From positions 1 to 32,209 of the forward strand of contig JADCJC010000037.1 in assembly GCA_020247395.1 (NCBI GenBank): DNA of 32,209 bases. The letters run 5' to 3'. The notes under the pieces were generated by a model, which worked only from the letters and a program-made list of their open reading frames with translations, did not search any database and was not told the origin of the DNA. The translations under genes were made by a program, and so were the position numbers. The stretch's first letter is position 1; every line of letters begins with the position of its first letter. The DNA comes from Rhodocyclaceae bacterium. GTDB taxonomy: Bacteria > Pseudomonadota > Gammaproteobacteria > Burkholderiales > Usitatibacteraceae. This document shows positions 20,326 through 27,964 of this stretch, piece after piece.

Positions 20326-20706
20326 ATGGCAAAGACCCAATACTGCTGGCGATGCAAAATGCCCTTGCCGATGCTCGACGAACATGAATGGGAACTGATT
20401 CATCCACTTCTTCAAGATGCAATTGAGGATGTAAAACGCTATCGTGAGGCGCATGGCGCTTCCATAGAAGAGGCAAAAGCAGATGGTTACGGGCTTGCAG
20501 CACTGGCGCTCTATCAGCCAATAACTGGAATTGCGGAAACAAACCCCGATGCAATTTGGCATCACCGCCTCAGTCTTTTTGGTCCTCCCTGTGCTGCTTG
20601 CGGAAAACCCTTGCGTACTCCTGAAGCGCGCATGTGCGCTGCGTGTGGCACAGGTAGGTCTAACTCGTCACTCCACACATACGCTTCAACAGCGGAGCGT
20701 CCGTAA
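20326..20706 (+). CDS. conserved hypothetical protein with three CxxC knuckles
   Basis: The 126-residue soluble protein carries CWRC at 7-10 at its N-terminus and a second pair, CAAC at 89-92 and CAAC at 104-107, that would form a zinc ribbon (PPCAACGKPLRTPEARMCAACG). The middle is helical and acidic (MLDEHEWELIHPLLQDAIED; EETNPDAIW-like segment near 70-78). Proteins of this pattern are, as far as I recall, scattered among proteobacteria without an assigned function. No strong ribosome binding site is seen before the ATG. It lies inside the Tn7-like element and is therefore probably cargo. The last 18 residues after the zinc ribbon look less conserved and may be replaced. Confidence 0.65.
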   Translation: MAKTQYCWRCKMPLPMLDEHEWELIHPLLQDAIEDVKRYREAHGASIEEAKADGYGLAALALYQPITGIAETNPDAIWHHRLSLFGPPCAACGKPLRTPEARMCAACGTGRSNSSLHTYASTAERP

Positions 20707-20801
20707 GCTAGGTCGTGAAGGGCTCGCTATCAAAAAAATAGCTGGTAGATTACGTATGATGTTTTCGGCCAATAGCTGACGTATCAACAATCGCCTCCAA
20801 T

Positions 20802-21152
20802 ATGCACCCTCATCCGTTGCCACTGATTAGTCATCAACGCTGGAAACTTCGTCTCGCCTTCGCAGCCCTCCTGATGAGCGGCGCCGCGATGATGTTTGAC
20901 AAACAGCTCTCGGCCGTAATGTCGGTTCAGACATACGTACCTACACTAATTGGCACAGCAGTCGGACTCGCTGCAATGGTTTTTTCGGTCATCGCAGTTC
21001 GCTGCCCCCAGTGCGGAACCAGCCTTGCTTGGCTTGCCATTTCGCAGAAGTCCTCATCGTCGTGGCTGGATTGGCTCCTAGACGTCTCCGTTTGTCCAAA
21101 GTGTGGTCATTCGAGCATCAAAGAGCAAAGTGATCAAAAGAACGCGCTGTAA
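20802..21152 (+). CDS. hypothetical membrane protein with C-terminal zinc ribbon
   Basis: The 116-residue protein has two hydrophobic segments (about 17-32 and 46-66), followed directly by a zinc-ribbon pattern, CPQC at 68-71 and CPKC at 98-101, and a polar tail. The topology would place the ribbon in the cytoplasm or periplasm next to the membrane; which side is unclear. I do not recognise the family. It is the second zinc-knuckle protein inside the Tn7-like element. No clear ribosome binding site; an in-frame start further in is possible. Confidence 0.55.
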   Translation: MHPHPLPLISHQRWKLRLAFAALLMSGAAMMFDKQLSAVMSVQTYVPTLIGTAVGLAAMVFSVIAVRCPQCGTSLAWLAISQKSSSSWLDWLLDVSVCPKCGHSSIKEQSDQKNAL

Positions 21153-21400
21153 CTATCGGCAAGCTGAGGCCGCTAAGCCGCGACATCGAATGTCGGCTTT
21201 CGGGTAATCGCCATGTCAGCTATGGGTCAACAGCGACGGTTCCTGCCGGAAAAAAGCGGTCATTCGATCTAGCCGCCGCCACACTTAACCAAAGATGTTT
21301 GCGACGGATTCAAGTAGTATGGTTTCTGGTCACCAAATCGATTTGGTCATAGGCAGAAAGTTAGTGGTGCGAGATGAACCGAATTCGCCCGCGCATATTT
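21153..21400. other. non-coding part of the Tn7-like element
   Basis: No convincing gene. Short inverted patterns such as GACATCGAATGTC (21181-21193) and repeated ATGTC/GGTCATTC words are present. A 75-residue frame from 21295 runs through the distal end repeats and has no ribosome binding site, so I do not call it. Confidence 0.4.
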
Positions 21401-21569
21401 GTTCTCGACTTTATTGCGCAACCCGTCTAACAAAAAAGCAAGAATTTGCTGTAGTTCTCAACATTGCAGATTCGATTGTCGGAAATTGGGTTCGGTTTTT
21501 AAGCCGGCTTACTGGGAAGTGAATTAAAAATTGATTGAAAAATGTTCTCGACTTTTTTGTTACGAAACA
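21401..21569 (-). repeat. left-end-like TnsB site array (glmS-distal)
   Basis: Inverted relative to the proximal end: GTTCTCGACTTTATT at 21401-21415 (14 of 15 bases match the complement of the proximal repeat) and GTTCTCGACTTTTTT at 21544-21558 (13 of 15). A weaker copy lies at 21454-21468 (9 of 15). The outermost copy is followed by 11 bases ending in ACA. Widely spaced sites over about 170 bases are characteristic of the Tn7 left end, which in attTn7 lies away from glmS. Confidence 0.7.
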
Positions 21570-21841
21570 AAAACGTTCTGCCTTGGGTTCCATCTACGTT
21601 TGCTGATGGTGTCGAGGTTAAGAATCTTGGAAAAGCGAACGGGCGAGCGTTTCAACTAGTTCGCTTTCAGGCTGGTGCTTCAAATCCATCACACATTCAT
21701 AATTACTGTGAATTCATCTACGTTCTGGAAGGTGAGGTATTCCAGAACGGACGGCGACTAACAGTTGGCTCGTCTACGGATGCTTCGGCGGGAACTATTG
21801 ACGAGACTGCTGAATTGCGCTTTGACTTGAACCAAAATTAG
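21542..21841 (+). CDS. cupin-domain protein, probably truncated at both ends
   Basis: The open frame has 99 residues. The cupin motif 1 pattern is clear: GASNPSHIHNYCEFIYVLEGE gives HxH, then Glu and Gly at the expected spacing, as in ChrR-like anti-sigma/cupin proteins. Motif 2 (the second metal-binding His) is absent, since the protein ends soon after the VGSSTDASAGTIDET segment with an unrelated-looking tail. The ATG and the first nine codons lie inside the distal end of the Tn7-like element, so the native N-terminus has probably been replaced. Whether it still makes a stable protein is doubtful; a pseudogene is a fair alternative. Confidence 0.5.
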   Translation: MFSTFLLRNKNVLPWVPSTFADGVEVKNLGKANGRAFQLVRFQAGASNPSHIHNYCEFIYVLEGEVFQNGRRLTVGSSTDASAGTIDETAELRFDLNQN

Positions 21842-21994
21842 CCGAAACTTGCGCGCTGCACTGAAGCGCCCGGAACACGTGATCGCAATGATGTTTCACG
21901 GTTTTCCGGTCGAAGTGCGGGTCATTTCCCGGTGCAATTGGGGGGGTCAATTTTTAGCGCAACTGCACACGTTGAGCCTCGCCGGGGCGCAACA

Positions 21995-23146
21995 CTAACG
22001 GAACTGCCGCCGGAACCGAGCCGTTCCCAGCGCCAGAAACGCCAGCCCCAGCATCACCATGAGGGCCGCTGGCTTGGCCACGGCCGCCAGATCGGCCCCC
22101 TTAAGCAGTACGCCGTAGGTGATGTCAACAAAGTAGCGAAGCGGCGACAAGTCAATGGCTACCTGCAGCCACCCCGGCATGCTTTCGCGCAGATTCCAGG
22201 TGCCCGAGAGCATGGTGATCGGCATTACCAACAGCAGCACGATCAGCCCGACTTGGCCGGAGCTGCGCGCGAAGGTCGCCGCCACGACACCAAGCCCCGA
22301 AGCCGTCATCGCATACAGCGCCACCAGCGAGAAGAACAGCAGCGGGCTTCCGGCGAACGGTACGCCGAGCAGCCCATGCATCACAAGGCCCACCGCCACC
22401 GTAGAGCCGACCAGCACCACGCCCGCCATTGCCACCACCTTGGCTAGCACGATCTGCAGCGGTGATAACGGCGATACCAGCAGCTGCTCGATGGTGCCGC
22501 GCTCCTTCTCGCGCACCATCGCCGCCGCTGGCAGTAGTATTGACGCCACCGTGATCATCGTCAGTAGCTCGGAGATGGTTGCGTACCACGCCTCAGTCAG
22601 TGCGGGGTTGAAACGGTAGCGCGCCTGCAGCTGCACCTCGGGCAGCACTACCGCCGTGCGCGCCAGCGAGTATTCAGCCGCCAGCGTCGCTAAGATTCGC
22701 TCGGTGTAGCTTGCCACTAAGTAGCCGAGGTTGGAGTCGGCCGCCTCGACCACGAGCTGTACCTGCGCCGTCTCGCCGCGCACAAAAGCGCGCTCAAAGT
22801 CGTGCGGAATGGTGAGCACTGCGCGTAGTTGCCCGCGTTCGAGCTGGCGCGCCACCTGCGCTTCGTCGTCGGCGACGGCGCGCACGTCGAAGTACGGTGC
22901 CCGCAGGCGTCCGGCCAGCTCGCGCGAGGCGACGCTGCCGTCGCGGTCGATCAGACCGATCGGCGCACTGCGCAGATCGAGTTCCGGCGCGCCGGCGGCA
23001 ATTAGGATGTCGAGGGTGAAGATGAACACTACGAAGCCGACCAGCGCGGTGTCGCGTAGCAACTGGCGCCATTCCTTGCCCACCAATGCTGCCACCTGCC
23101 GCAGCCAGCGGCCCGCGCCTCGCGCAAACCGGGAGAGGCCACTCAC
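21995..23146 (-). CDS. ABC-2 type transporter permease (YhhJ/YbhR-like), second of two
   Basis: The 383-residue membrane protein has the ABC2_membrane_3 layout: one N-terminal helix (about 33-52), a large extracytoplasmic domain (about 53-175), then five to six helices in the C-terminal half. The coupling segment AAAMVREKERGTIEQLLVSPLSP is diagnostic, since the REKE..T.E.L..SP pattern is typical of export permeases. It is the last gene of the operon and should pair with the permease upstream as a heterodimer energised by the fused ATPase. Substrate unknown; relatives export drugs, ions or lipids. GC-rich like its operon. Confidence 0.92.
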   Translation of the reverse strand: MSGLSRFARGAGRWLRQVAALVGKEWRQLLRDTALVGFVVFIFTLDILIAAGAPELDLRSAPIGLIDRDGSVASRELAGRLRAPYFDVRAVADDEAQVARQLERGQLRAVLTIPHDFERAFVRGETAQVQLVVEAADSNLGYLVASYTERILATLAAEYSLARTAVVLPEVQLQARYRFNPALTEAWYATISELLTMITVASILLPAAAMVREKERGTIEQLLVSPLSPLQIVLAKVVAMAGVVLVGSTVAVGLVMHGLLGVPFAGSPLLFFSLVALYAMTASGLGVVAATFARSSGQVGLIVLLLVMPITMLSGTWNLRESMPGWLQVAIDLSPLRYFVDITYGVLLKGADLAAVAKPAALMVMLGLAFLALGTARFRRQFR

Positions 23147-23204
23147 ACGACTACCCTCCGCGCCGACAGCCGCAGGACGGGGGCTTCAGAACGACCGTGC
23201 GCTC

Positions 23205-24353
23205 TCATGCGGTCGTGCGCTTGTGAAACAGCGCGTGTGCCAGCGCCAGCACCAGCACTGCGTAGGCCGCCAGTGCGAGCAGCTCGGGCCAGAATATGTC
23301 GATGCCGGCACCGCGCAAGTACATGCCGCGCACGATGGCGAGGAAATCGGCGGCAGGAAATAGCCGCGCCAGCGCGCGATTGACAGGGCTAGCCGTTTCC
23401 AGCGGTGCGAACATGCCGGCAAACTGGGTTGCGACAATCACAGCAGTGATGGTGGTGATGATGATGGCCGCCTGCTGGGTGCGCACGGCCGCCGACACCA
23501 GCAATCCGAGGCCAGAGGTGGCCAGCACGTATAGCACGATGGCCAGCGCAAACTGCGGAACGCTGCCGCGAAACGGCACGCTGAACCACACGATCACCAC
23601 CACCCAAAGCAGCAGCCCGTTGGCCACGCCGATCACCACCACCGGGATCAGCTTGCCGAGCAGGAATTCCAGCCGAGTGACCGTCGAGCTGGCGATATTG
23701 AAAATCGCACCGCTTTCCTTTTCGCGCACCACGCTCACCGCGATCAGCAGCGGCGGCACCAGCAGCAGCACCAGCATCAGCAGCGACGGTGCCACCGTGA
23801 CCACGCTGCGCAGCTCGGGATTGTACAAAAAGCGTGTCTGCAACTGCACCGGTGCGACCAGCCCTGCGCTGGGCGTGCGTGCGCCGCCAGCGGCCATCGT
23901 TTCGGTTCGCAGTTCGGCGTTGGTCTGCGCGTTGATCGCTTCAAGATAGCCGTGGATGGTGCGCGCCGAGGTGGTGAAGGCACCGTCGATCTGTGCTAGC
24001 ACCTCCGCCGGACGACCGGCGTTCAGATTGCGCTCGAAGTGGGGGCCGATCCACAGCACCACGCGCGCGCGTCCGTCGATCAGCGCGGTTTCGCCCCGCG
24101 CAGCGGCTGCGTCGGCACGGGCGTGCACGAAGTGGCGGGTCGACAGAAAGCCTTCCGCATATCGGCGGCTGGTCGGGGTGCCGTCCTCATCGATCACCAC
24201 CAGGCCGATGCCCTCGACGTCGGTGGTCATGCCGTAGGCGAACACCACCAGCAGGATCAGCGGCAGCGCGAAGGCCAGCAGCAAATACAGCCTGTCGCGC
24301 CGCACTTCGCGCGCCTCCTTGCCCGCTAGCGCCAGCACGCGCGCGAGGTTCAT
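23205..24353 (-). CDS. ABC-2 type transporter permease (YbhS-like), first of two
   Basis: The protein has 382 residues. The start is ATG 24353, overlapping the stop of the ATPase gene as ATGA, so the two are translationally coupled. The frame is open much further upstream, but that part is the shadow of the ATPase gene. It has an N-terminal helix (LYLLLAFALPLILLVVFAYG), an extracytoplasmic domain (about 45-175), then several helices with the coupling pattern SVVREKESGAIFNIASSTVTRLEF. It shows the same architecture as the neighbouring permease but is clearly divergent, as in YbhS/YbhR. Confidence 0.92.
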   Translation of the reverse strand: MNLARVLALAGKEAREVRRDRLYLLLAFALPLILLVVFAYGMTTDVEGIGLVVIDEDGTPTSRRYAEGFLSTRHFVHARADAAAARGETALIDGRARVVLWIGPHFERNLNAGRPAEVLAQIDGAFTTSARTIHGYLEAINAQTNAELRTETMAAGGARTPSAGLVAPVQLQTRFLYNPELRSVVTVAPSLLMLVLLLVPPLLIAVSVVREKESGAIFNIASSTVTRLEFLLGKLIPVVVIGVANGLLLWVVVIVWFSVPFRGSVPQFALAIVLYVLATSGLGLLVSAAVRTQQAAIIITTITAVIVATQFAGMFAPLETASPVNRALARLFPAADFLAIVRGMYLRGAGIDIFWPELLALAAYAVLVLALAHALFHKRTTA

Positions 24354-26413
24354 GCTGCAGCCCGCGCCAGCGCTGCAGCTTCGAGGGCGAGCACGCGGTG
24401 GATGAACACATCTTCCATCGTCAGCGTCTGCGATGTGATGCGCGCCGCCGCCAGCCCGGCGGCGGCGAGCGCGGTGTCGATGCGCGTGCCCGCTTCTGCC
24501 GCGTCGTGCGCCAGAACGTGCAGGCGTCGACCATGTAGCACCGCCTCGGCGAAGCCGCCTGCGCGCAGTGCCGCCAGTGCAGCCAGCGGGGGCTCGGCGC
24601 TCACCTCGAGCAGTTGCCCGCGTTCTGCAGTCAGCTCCGCTTTCAGTTGCGCCGGGGTGGCATCGGCGACCACCCGACCGGCGAACATCAGCGCGATGCG
24701 GTCGCACAGATCGGCCTCTGCCATGTAATGCGTGGTGAGCAGGATCGCCACACCCTGTTCGCGTGCCAGCCGACGTAGCGCACCCCAGAAGCGGCGGCGA
24801 CCGATCGGATCGACACCCGAGGTAGGTTCGTCAAGAAACAGCACGCGCGGCTGGTGTAGCAGAGCACAACCCAGCGCCAGCCGCTGGCGCAGGCCCATCG
24901 GCAGACGGCCCGCTGGCTCGCGTTCATGGCCGTGCAGGTCGCCAAGCGCCACAGCCCACTGCGCGCGGCTGCGCGCCTGCTCCCGGGTAAGTCCGTAGAC
25001 GCCGGCAAACAGCAGCAGGTTTTCCATTACGGTGAGGTCCGTGTACAGTGAGAACGCCTGCGACATATAGCCGATGCGCTCCTTGATCGCCTGCCCGGCT
25101 TGGCGCATGTCCGCACCGGCGACGCGACCGATGCCGGCCGAGGGGGGTAGGATTCCTGTCAGCATCTTGATTGCCGTGGTCTTGCCCGCGCCATTCGCCC
25201 CAAGTAAGCCGAAGATCTCGCCGTAGCGCACGATGAAGCTGGCGCGGTCGACTGCGCGAAACCCGCCGAAGTCGCGGGTCAGGCTCTGCGCGTCGATCGC
25301 ATGCGTGCCGCCGTTGTACTCGGATGGCGGCGCGCTGCCGCGTTCGCTGGCGGGCGCTGGTCGTTGATTCCTGTTGGGCTTGAACCGGCCATCCGCGTCC
25401 GGAGCGGGCCGTGTCGTAGCGGCACCGTCGAGTGCCTGTAGCCTAGCGACGAACAGGTCCTCTAAGTCGGGAGGCGTGATCACGATCTTTGGCACCGGGT
25501 GTTGGTCGCTACCGAGTGCGGCGCGCACCGCCGCTGCGGCCGACTCATCGTCGTCGGCGGTCACGACCACGCGCCCAGCACCGGCGGTCTGCTCGGTCTG
25601 CGCGAAGTGCGCCGCCAATTGCGCCAGCGCGGCAGGTTCGGCCTGCACTTGCGCCACACGAAGGCCGGCGGCGGCCACCAGCTCGGCAGGCTCACCCTCG
25701 GCTAGCACGCGACCGACGTGCATCAGCGCCAGACGGTCGAAGCGGCTCGCCTCGTCCAGGTACGCGGTGGACACCAGCGCCGTCAGCCGCTGAGCGTCGA
25801 TCAACTGCGCTAGGATGGCCCAGAAGTCGCGGCGCGACACCGGGTCCACCCCGGTGGTTGGCTCGTCCAGCACGATCAGCTCGGGCGCGTGGATCAGCGT
25901 GCACACGAGTCCGAGCTTCTGCTTCATGCCACCGGACAGGTTTTTTGCGGCGCGGGTGCGGAATGCCGCCAGCCGCGTCATCTCCAGCAACTGCTGCTTG
26001 CGCGGTGCCAGCTCCGCCGCCGACACTTGACGCAGCCGCGCAAAGAAGTCGATGTTCTCCTCGACCGATAGCTCGGGGTAGAGGTTCAGCCCCAGGCCCT
26101 GCGGCATGAAACCCAGACGCGCCTTCACACGCTCGGCCGCGCGCTCGGAGTCGATACGTACGCCGAACACCTCGACCGTACCGCAGTCGTGTGCCAGCAC
26201 ACCGGCCACCATCTTCATCAGGCTGCTTTTGCCAGCACCGTCGGCACCGATCAGCCCGTACAGTTGCCCCCGCTCCACTTTCAGCGAAACATCATCCACC
26301 GCCAACATGCGGCCGTAACGCTTGCCGATGCCAGCCAGCGCCACCACGGGCGCATTGATTGTGCTCACTGCGGCAGGCCGCACGGCAGCGACACTGGTAT
26401 CTGTGCCGGGCAA
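24350..26413 (-). CDS. ABC transporter ATPase with two fused nucleotide-binding domains (YbhF/RbbA-like)
   Basis: The protein has 687 residues. The first domain has Walker A GADGAGKS (56-63), signature LSGGMKQKL (159-167) and Walker B VLDEPTTGVDP, but STAYLDEA (215-222) has Ala217 where the H-loop histidine is expected. The second domain has GANGAGKT (405-412), an altered signature LPMGLRQRL (504-512), LDEPTSGVDP and THYMAEAD with His562. This gives one degenerate and one more complete ATP site, as in YbhF. The linker (about 330-375) is Pro/Arg/Asn-rich. The start is uncertain: TTG 26413 or GTG 26368. It energises the two permeases encoded downstream. Confidence 0.93.
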   Translation of the reverse strand: MPGTDTSVAAVRPAAVSTINAPVVALAGIGKRYGRMLAVDDVSLKVERGQLYGLIGADGAGKSSLMKMVAGVLAHDCGTVEVFGVRIDSERAAERVKARLGFMPQGLGLNLYPELSVEENIDFFARLRQVSAAELAPRKQQLLEMTRLAAFRTRAAKNLSGGMKQKLGLVCTLIHAPELIVLDEPTTGVDPVSRRDFWAILAQLIDAQRLTALVSTAYLDEASRFDRLALMHVGRVLAEGEPAELVAAAGLRVAQVQAEPAALAQLAAHFAQTEQTAGAGRVVVTADDDESAAAAVRAALGSDQHPVPKIVITPPDLEDLFVARLQALDGAATTRPAPDADGRFKPNRNQRPAPASERGSAPPSEYNGGTHAIDAQSLTRDFGGFRAVDRASFIVRYGEIFGLLGANGAGKTTAIKMLTGILPPSAGIGRVAGADMRQAGQAIKERIGYMSQAFSLYTDLTVMENLLLFAGVYGLTREQARSRAQWAVALGDLHGHEREPAGRLPMGLRQRLALGCALLHQPRVLFLDEPTSGVDPIGRRRFWGALRRLAREQGVAILLTTHYMAEADLCDRIALMFAGRVVADATPAQLKAELTAERGQLLEVSAEPPLAALAALRAGGFAEAVLHGRRLHVLAHDAAEAGTRIDTALAAAGLAAARITSQTLTMEDVFIHRVLALEAAALARAAA

Positions 26414-26504
26414 GTTCGCTCTGCGCGCGAGCGGTATCCGTGCGGCGGGTCGGCTCCCGGTACCGCGCGAGCGTTGGCCGCACCCCGCGGCATGTTAAGG
26501 CGGC

Positions 26505-27638
26505 TCAGTGCCGCGGCCGTTGCCACGCGGCGGCCTCATCGTAGCGGATCATGCCGTCGGCGGGCTGGCCGGGCAGTAGCTTGCCCGCCGGATCGGCTAG
26601 CGGATACAGTCGTACCTCGTAGACGAGCTTGGTGCGCTCGTCGCGCGTCTGCACTTCCTTTGGCGTGAACTGGGCACGCGCGGCAATGTAGCCGACGCGC
26701 GCTTCGAATGGTGCCTCGGGCCACGCATCAGTCCAGATTTGCGCGGCTTGTCCAAGGCGAATGCGGCCGATCATGGGCTCGGGCACATAGCCCTTCAGGT
26801 ACACGTTCGTCAGATCGGTCAGGCCGAATATCGGCGTGCCCGCAGCCACCACTTCGCCCGCGTTGGCGTAGCGGTTGGAAACCCGCGCTGTCAGCGGCGC
26901 GCTGACCGAGAGGTCGGCGCTCTGGCTGGCCGCCTCGCGCACGCGTGCTTCGGCGACTGCTGCCTGCGCCCGCGTAGCCGCTGCTTCTGCTAAGCGGGCG
27001 CGCACCCGTTGCGGTCCGAGCTCAGCATCGCGCAGCGTTTGCTCCGCGCGTGCCAGCGCGGCCTGCGCAGCGGCCTGCTGCTCGCGGGCGCTGCGCAGCG
27101 CTAGCTCGCCGCGCTCAACCGTTTGTACCCCAAGGAAACCTTTGGCGGCCAGGTCGCGAGTGCGTTCGAGATCCCGCTCCTCCTGTAGCGTCGCGGCTTG
27201 CGCGCGACCGAGATCGGCCCGCGCCGCCGCCAGACCGGCTCGCGCGGCGGCCTGCTGCACCGCAGTTTCGGATCGTAGCAGATCGGCCGAGGTGTCGAGT
27301 GCGAGTGCCTGCGCCCGCTGCGCTGCGGCACCAGCCTGCGCCTGCGCCTGACGCGCATCGACCGCCTCGTCGGCCAGAATGGCCAGCGACTGGCCGACTT
27401 TGACCTCATCGCCCTCGCGCGCGAGCAACCTGACAATGCGGCCAGCGGCTTTCGGTGCCGCCATGATCTGATCACCTTCGATGCGACCGTTGAGCTGCAG
27501 CAGGCCAGTCGGCGTGGCCTGTCCTGTCCACCAAGTCCAAGCACCAGCGGCCACGGCAATGGCGACACTGGGCGACCCGACCCAAAGCAAGATGCGCCGT
27601 TTGCGCGGCGCGGGCTCCGCAGGCGAAACGGTGGTCAT
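26505..27638 (-). CDS. HlyD/MFP-family periplasmic adaptor (YbhG/YhiI-like)
   Basis: The protein has 377 residues. The cytoplasmic N-terminus is followed by one membrane anchor (about 15-38) and a split biotinyl-lipoyl domain (NGRIEGDQIMAAPKAAGRIV ... SAPLTARVSNRYANAGEVV). A long alanine-rich helical hairpin lies at about 90-235, and a beta-barrel domain reaches the end. It connects the inner membrane exporter to an outer membrane channel; no TolC-like gene is in the window, so a channel encoded elsewhere is assumed. Its ATG overlaps the stop of the preceding ORF (ATGA) and has no ribosome binding site of its own, which suggests coupled translation. Confidence 0.92.
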   Translation of the reverse strand: MTTVSPAEPAPRKRRILLWVGSPSVAIAVAAGAWTWWTGQATPTGLLQLNGRIEGDQIMAAPKAAGRIVRLLAREGDEVKVGQSLAILADEAVDARQAQAQAGAAAQRAQALALDTSADLLRSETAVQQAAARAGLAAARADLGRAQAATLQEERDLERTRDLAAKGFLGVQTVERGELALRSAREQQAAAQAALARAEQTLRDAELGPQRVRARLAEAAATRAQAAVAEARVREAASQSADLSVSAPLTARVSNRYANAGEVVAAGTPIFGLTDLTNVYLKGYVPEPMIGRIRLGQAAQIWTDAWPEAPFEARVGYIAARAQFTPKEVQTRDERTKLVYEVRLYPLADPAGKLLPGQPADGMIRYDEAAAWQRPRH

Positions 27639-27964
27639 GCGGGTTGCTGAAGGGCTGTTCGTGTGGCTTGAGTCGGGTGCCGATCAGCCCGCATGATGCT
27701 GCGCTGGCTCGCGTACCTCGCGTACCAATTCGCAGCGTCAACCGGTTTTTGCGAGCTCGCTGCGGACCCGACACCGGCCCGGGTGGCGAGCCGGACGTCG
27801 ATCTCAAGGCCGAGCGGGGCAAGGGCGAATCGATCGGCGCGCGGCGAGCCTCGCTGACCAATCTGCGCACACGCCAGATGGCTATGTTGATAACGGCGGG
27901 TTTGCTGTGCGCCTTCTGCCGCTGCCGGCACCTGGGCTAACTGCCGCACGACCGTACTAAACAT
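27635..27964 (-). CDS. possible small leader ORF of the exporter operon
   Basis: The 109-residue frame starts MFSTVVRQLAQVPAAAEG. A perfect GGAGG lies six bases before the ATG at 27964, and the stop overlaps the adaptor gene start as ATGA. The protein has no recognisable domain: it is rich in Arg, Ala, Gln and Ser and looks unlike a folded protein after residue 20, so it may be a frameshifted or decayed regulator, or a leader whose translation delivers ribosomes to the adaptor gene. The longer in-frame version from 28174 lacks support. Confidence 0.45.
   Translation of the reverse strand: MFSTVVRQLAQVPAAAEGAQQTRRYQHSHLACAQIGQRGSPRADRFALAPLGLEIDVRLATRAGVGSAASSQKPVDAANWYARYASQRSIMRADRHPTQATRTALQQPA

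Larger units (their letters stand above)
19935..21569. mobile_element. Tn7-like element remnant or non-autonomous element in attTn7
   Basis: The segment starts with TGT at 19935, 23 bases after the glmS stop, where Tn7 inserts in other bacteria, and ends with ACA at 21569. The outermost 26 bases of the two ends match at 21 positions as an inverted repeat (TGTTTC then AAAGTC, then AGAAC). Eleven bases inside each end begins a 15-mer close to AATAAAGTCTAGAAC. Tn7 itself has AAAATAGTTGGGAAC at the same distance from its TGT. Three copies lie within 80 bases at the glmS side and two or three spread over 170 bases at the far side, like Tn7 right and left ends. No transposase genes are inside. The flanking five bases (TGAAT and AAAAC) do not form a target duplication, so the element may be rearranged. 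Confidence 0.75.

Noticed and set aside
21295-21522. 75-residue plus-strand open frame
   Set aside because: It runs across the distal transposon end repeats, has no ribosome binding site and no recognisable features; stop-free by chance is more likely.
23205-24707. 500-residue version of the first permease
   Set aside because: The N-terminal 118 residues are an Arg-rich shadow of the ATPase gene; the ATG overlapping the ATPase stop is the natural start.
25374-26668. Long plus-strand open frames opposite the ABC ATPase and the adaptor gene
   Set aside because: They are antisense shadows in GC-rich DNA: Arg/Ser/Ala-rich, without domains or ribosome binding sites.
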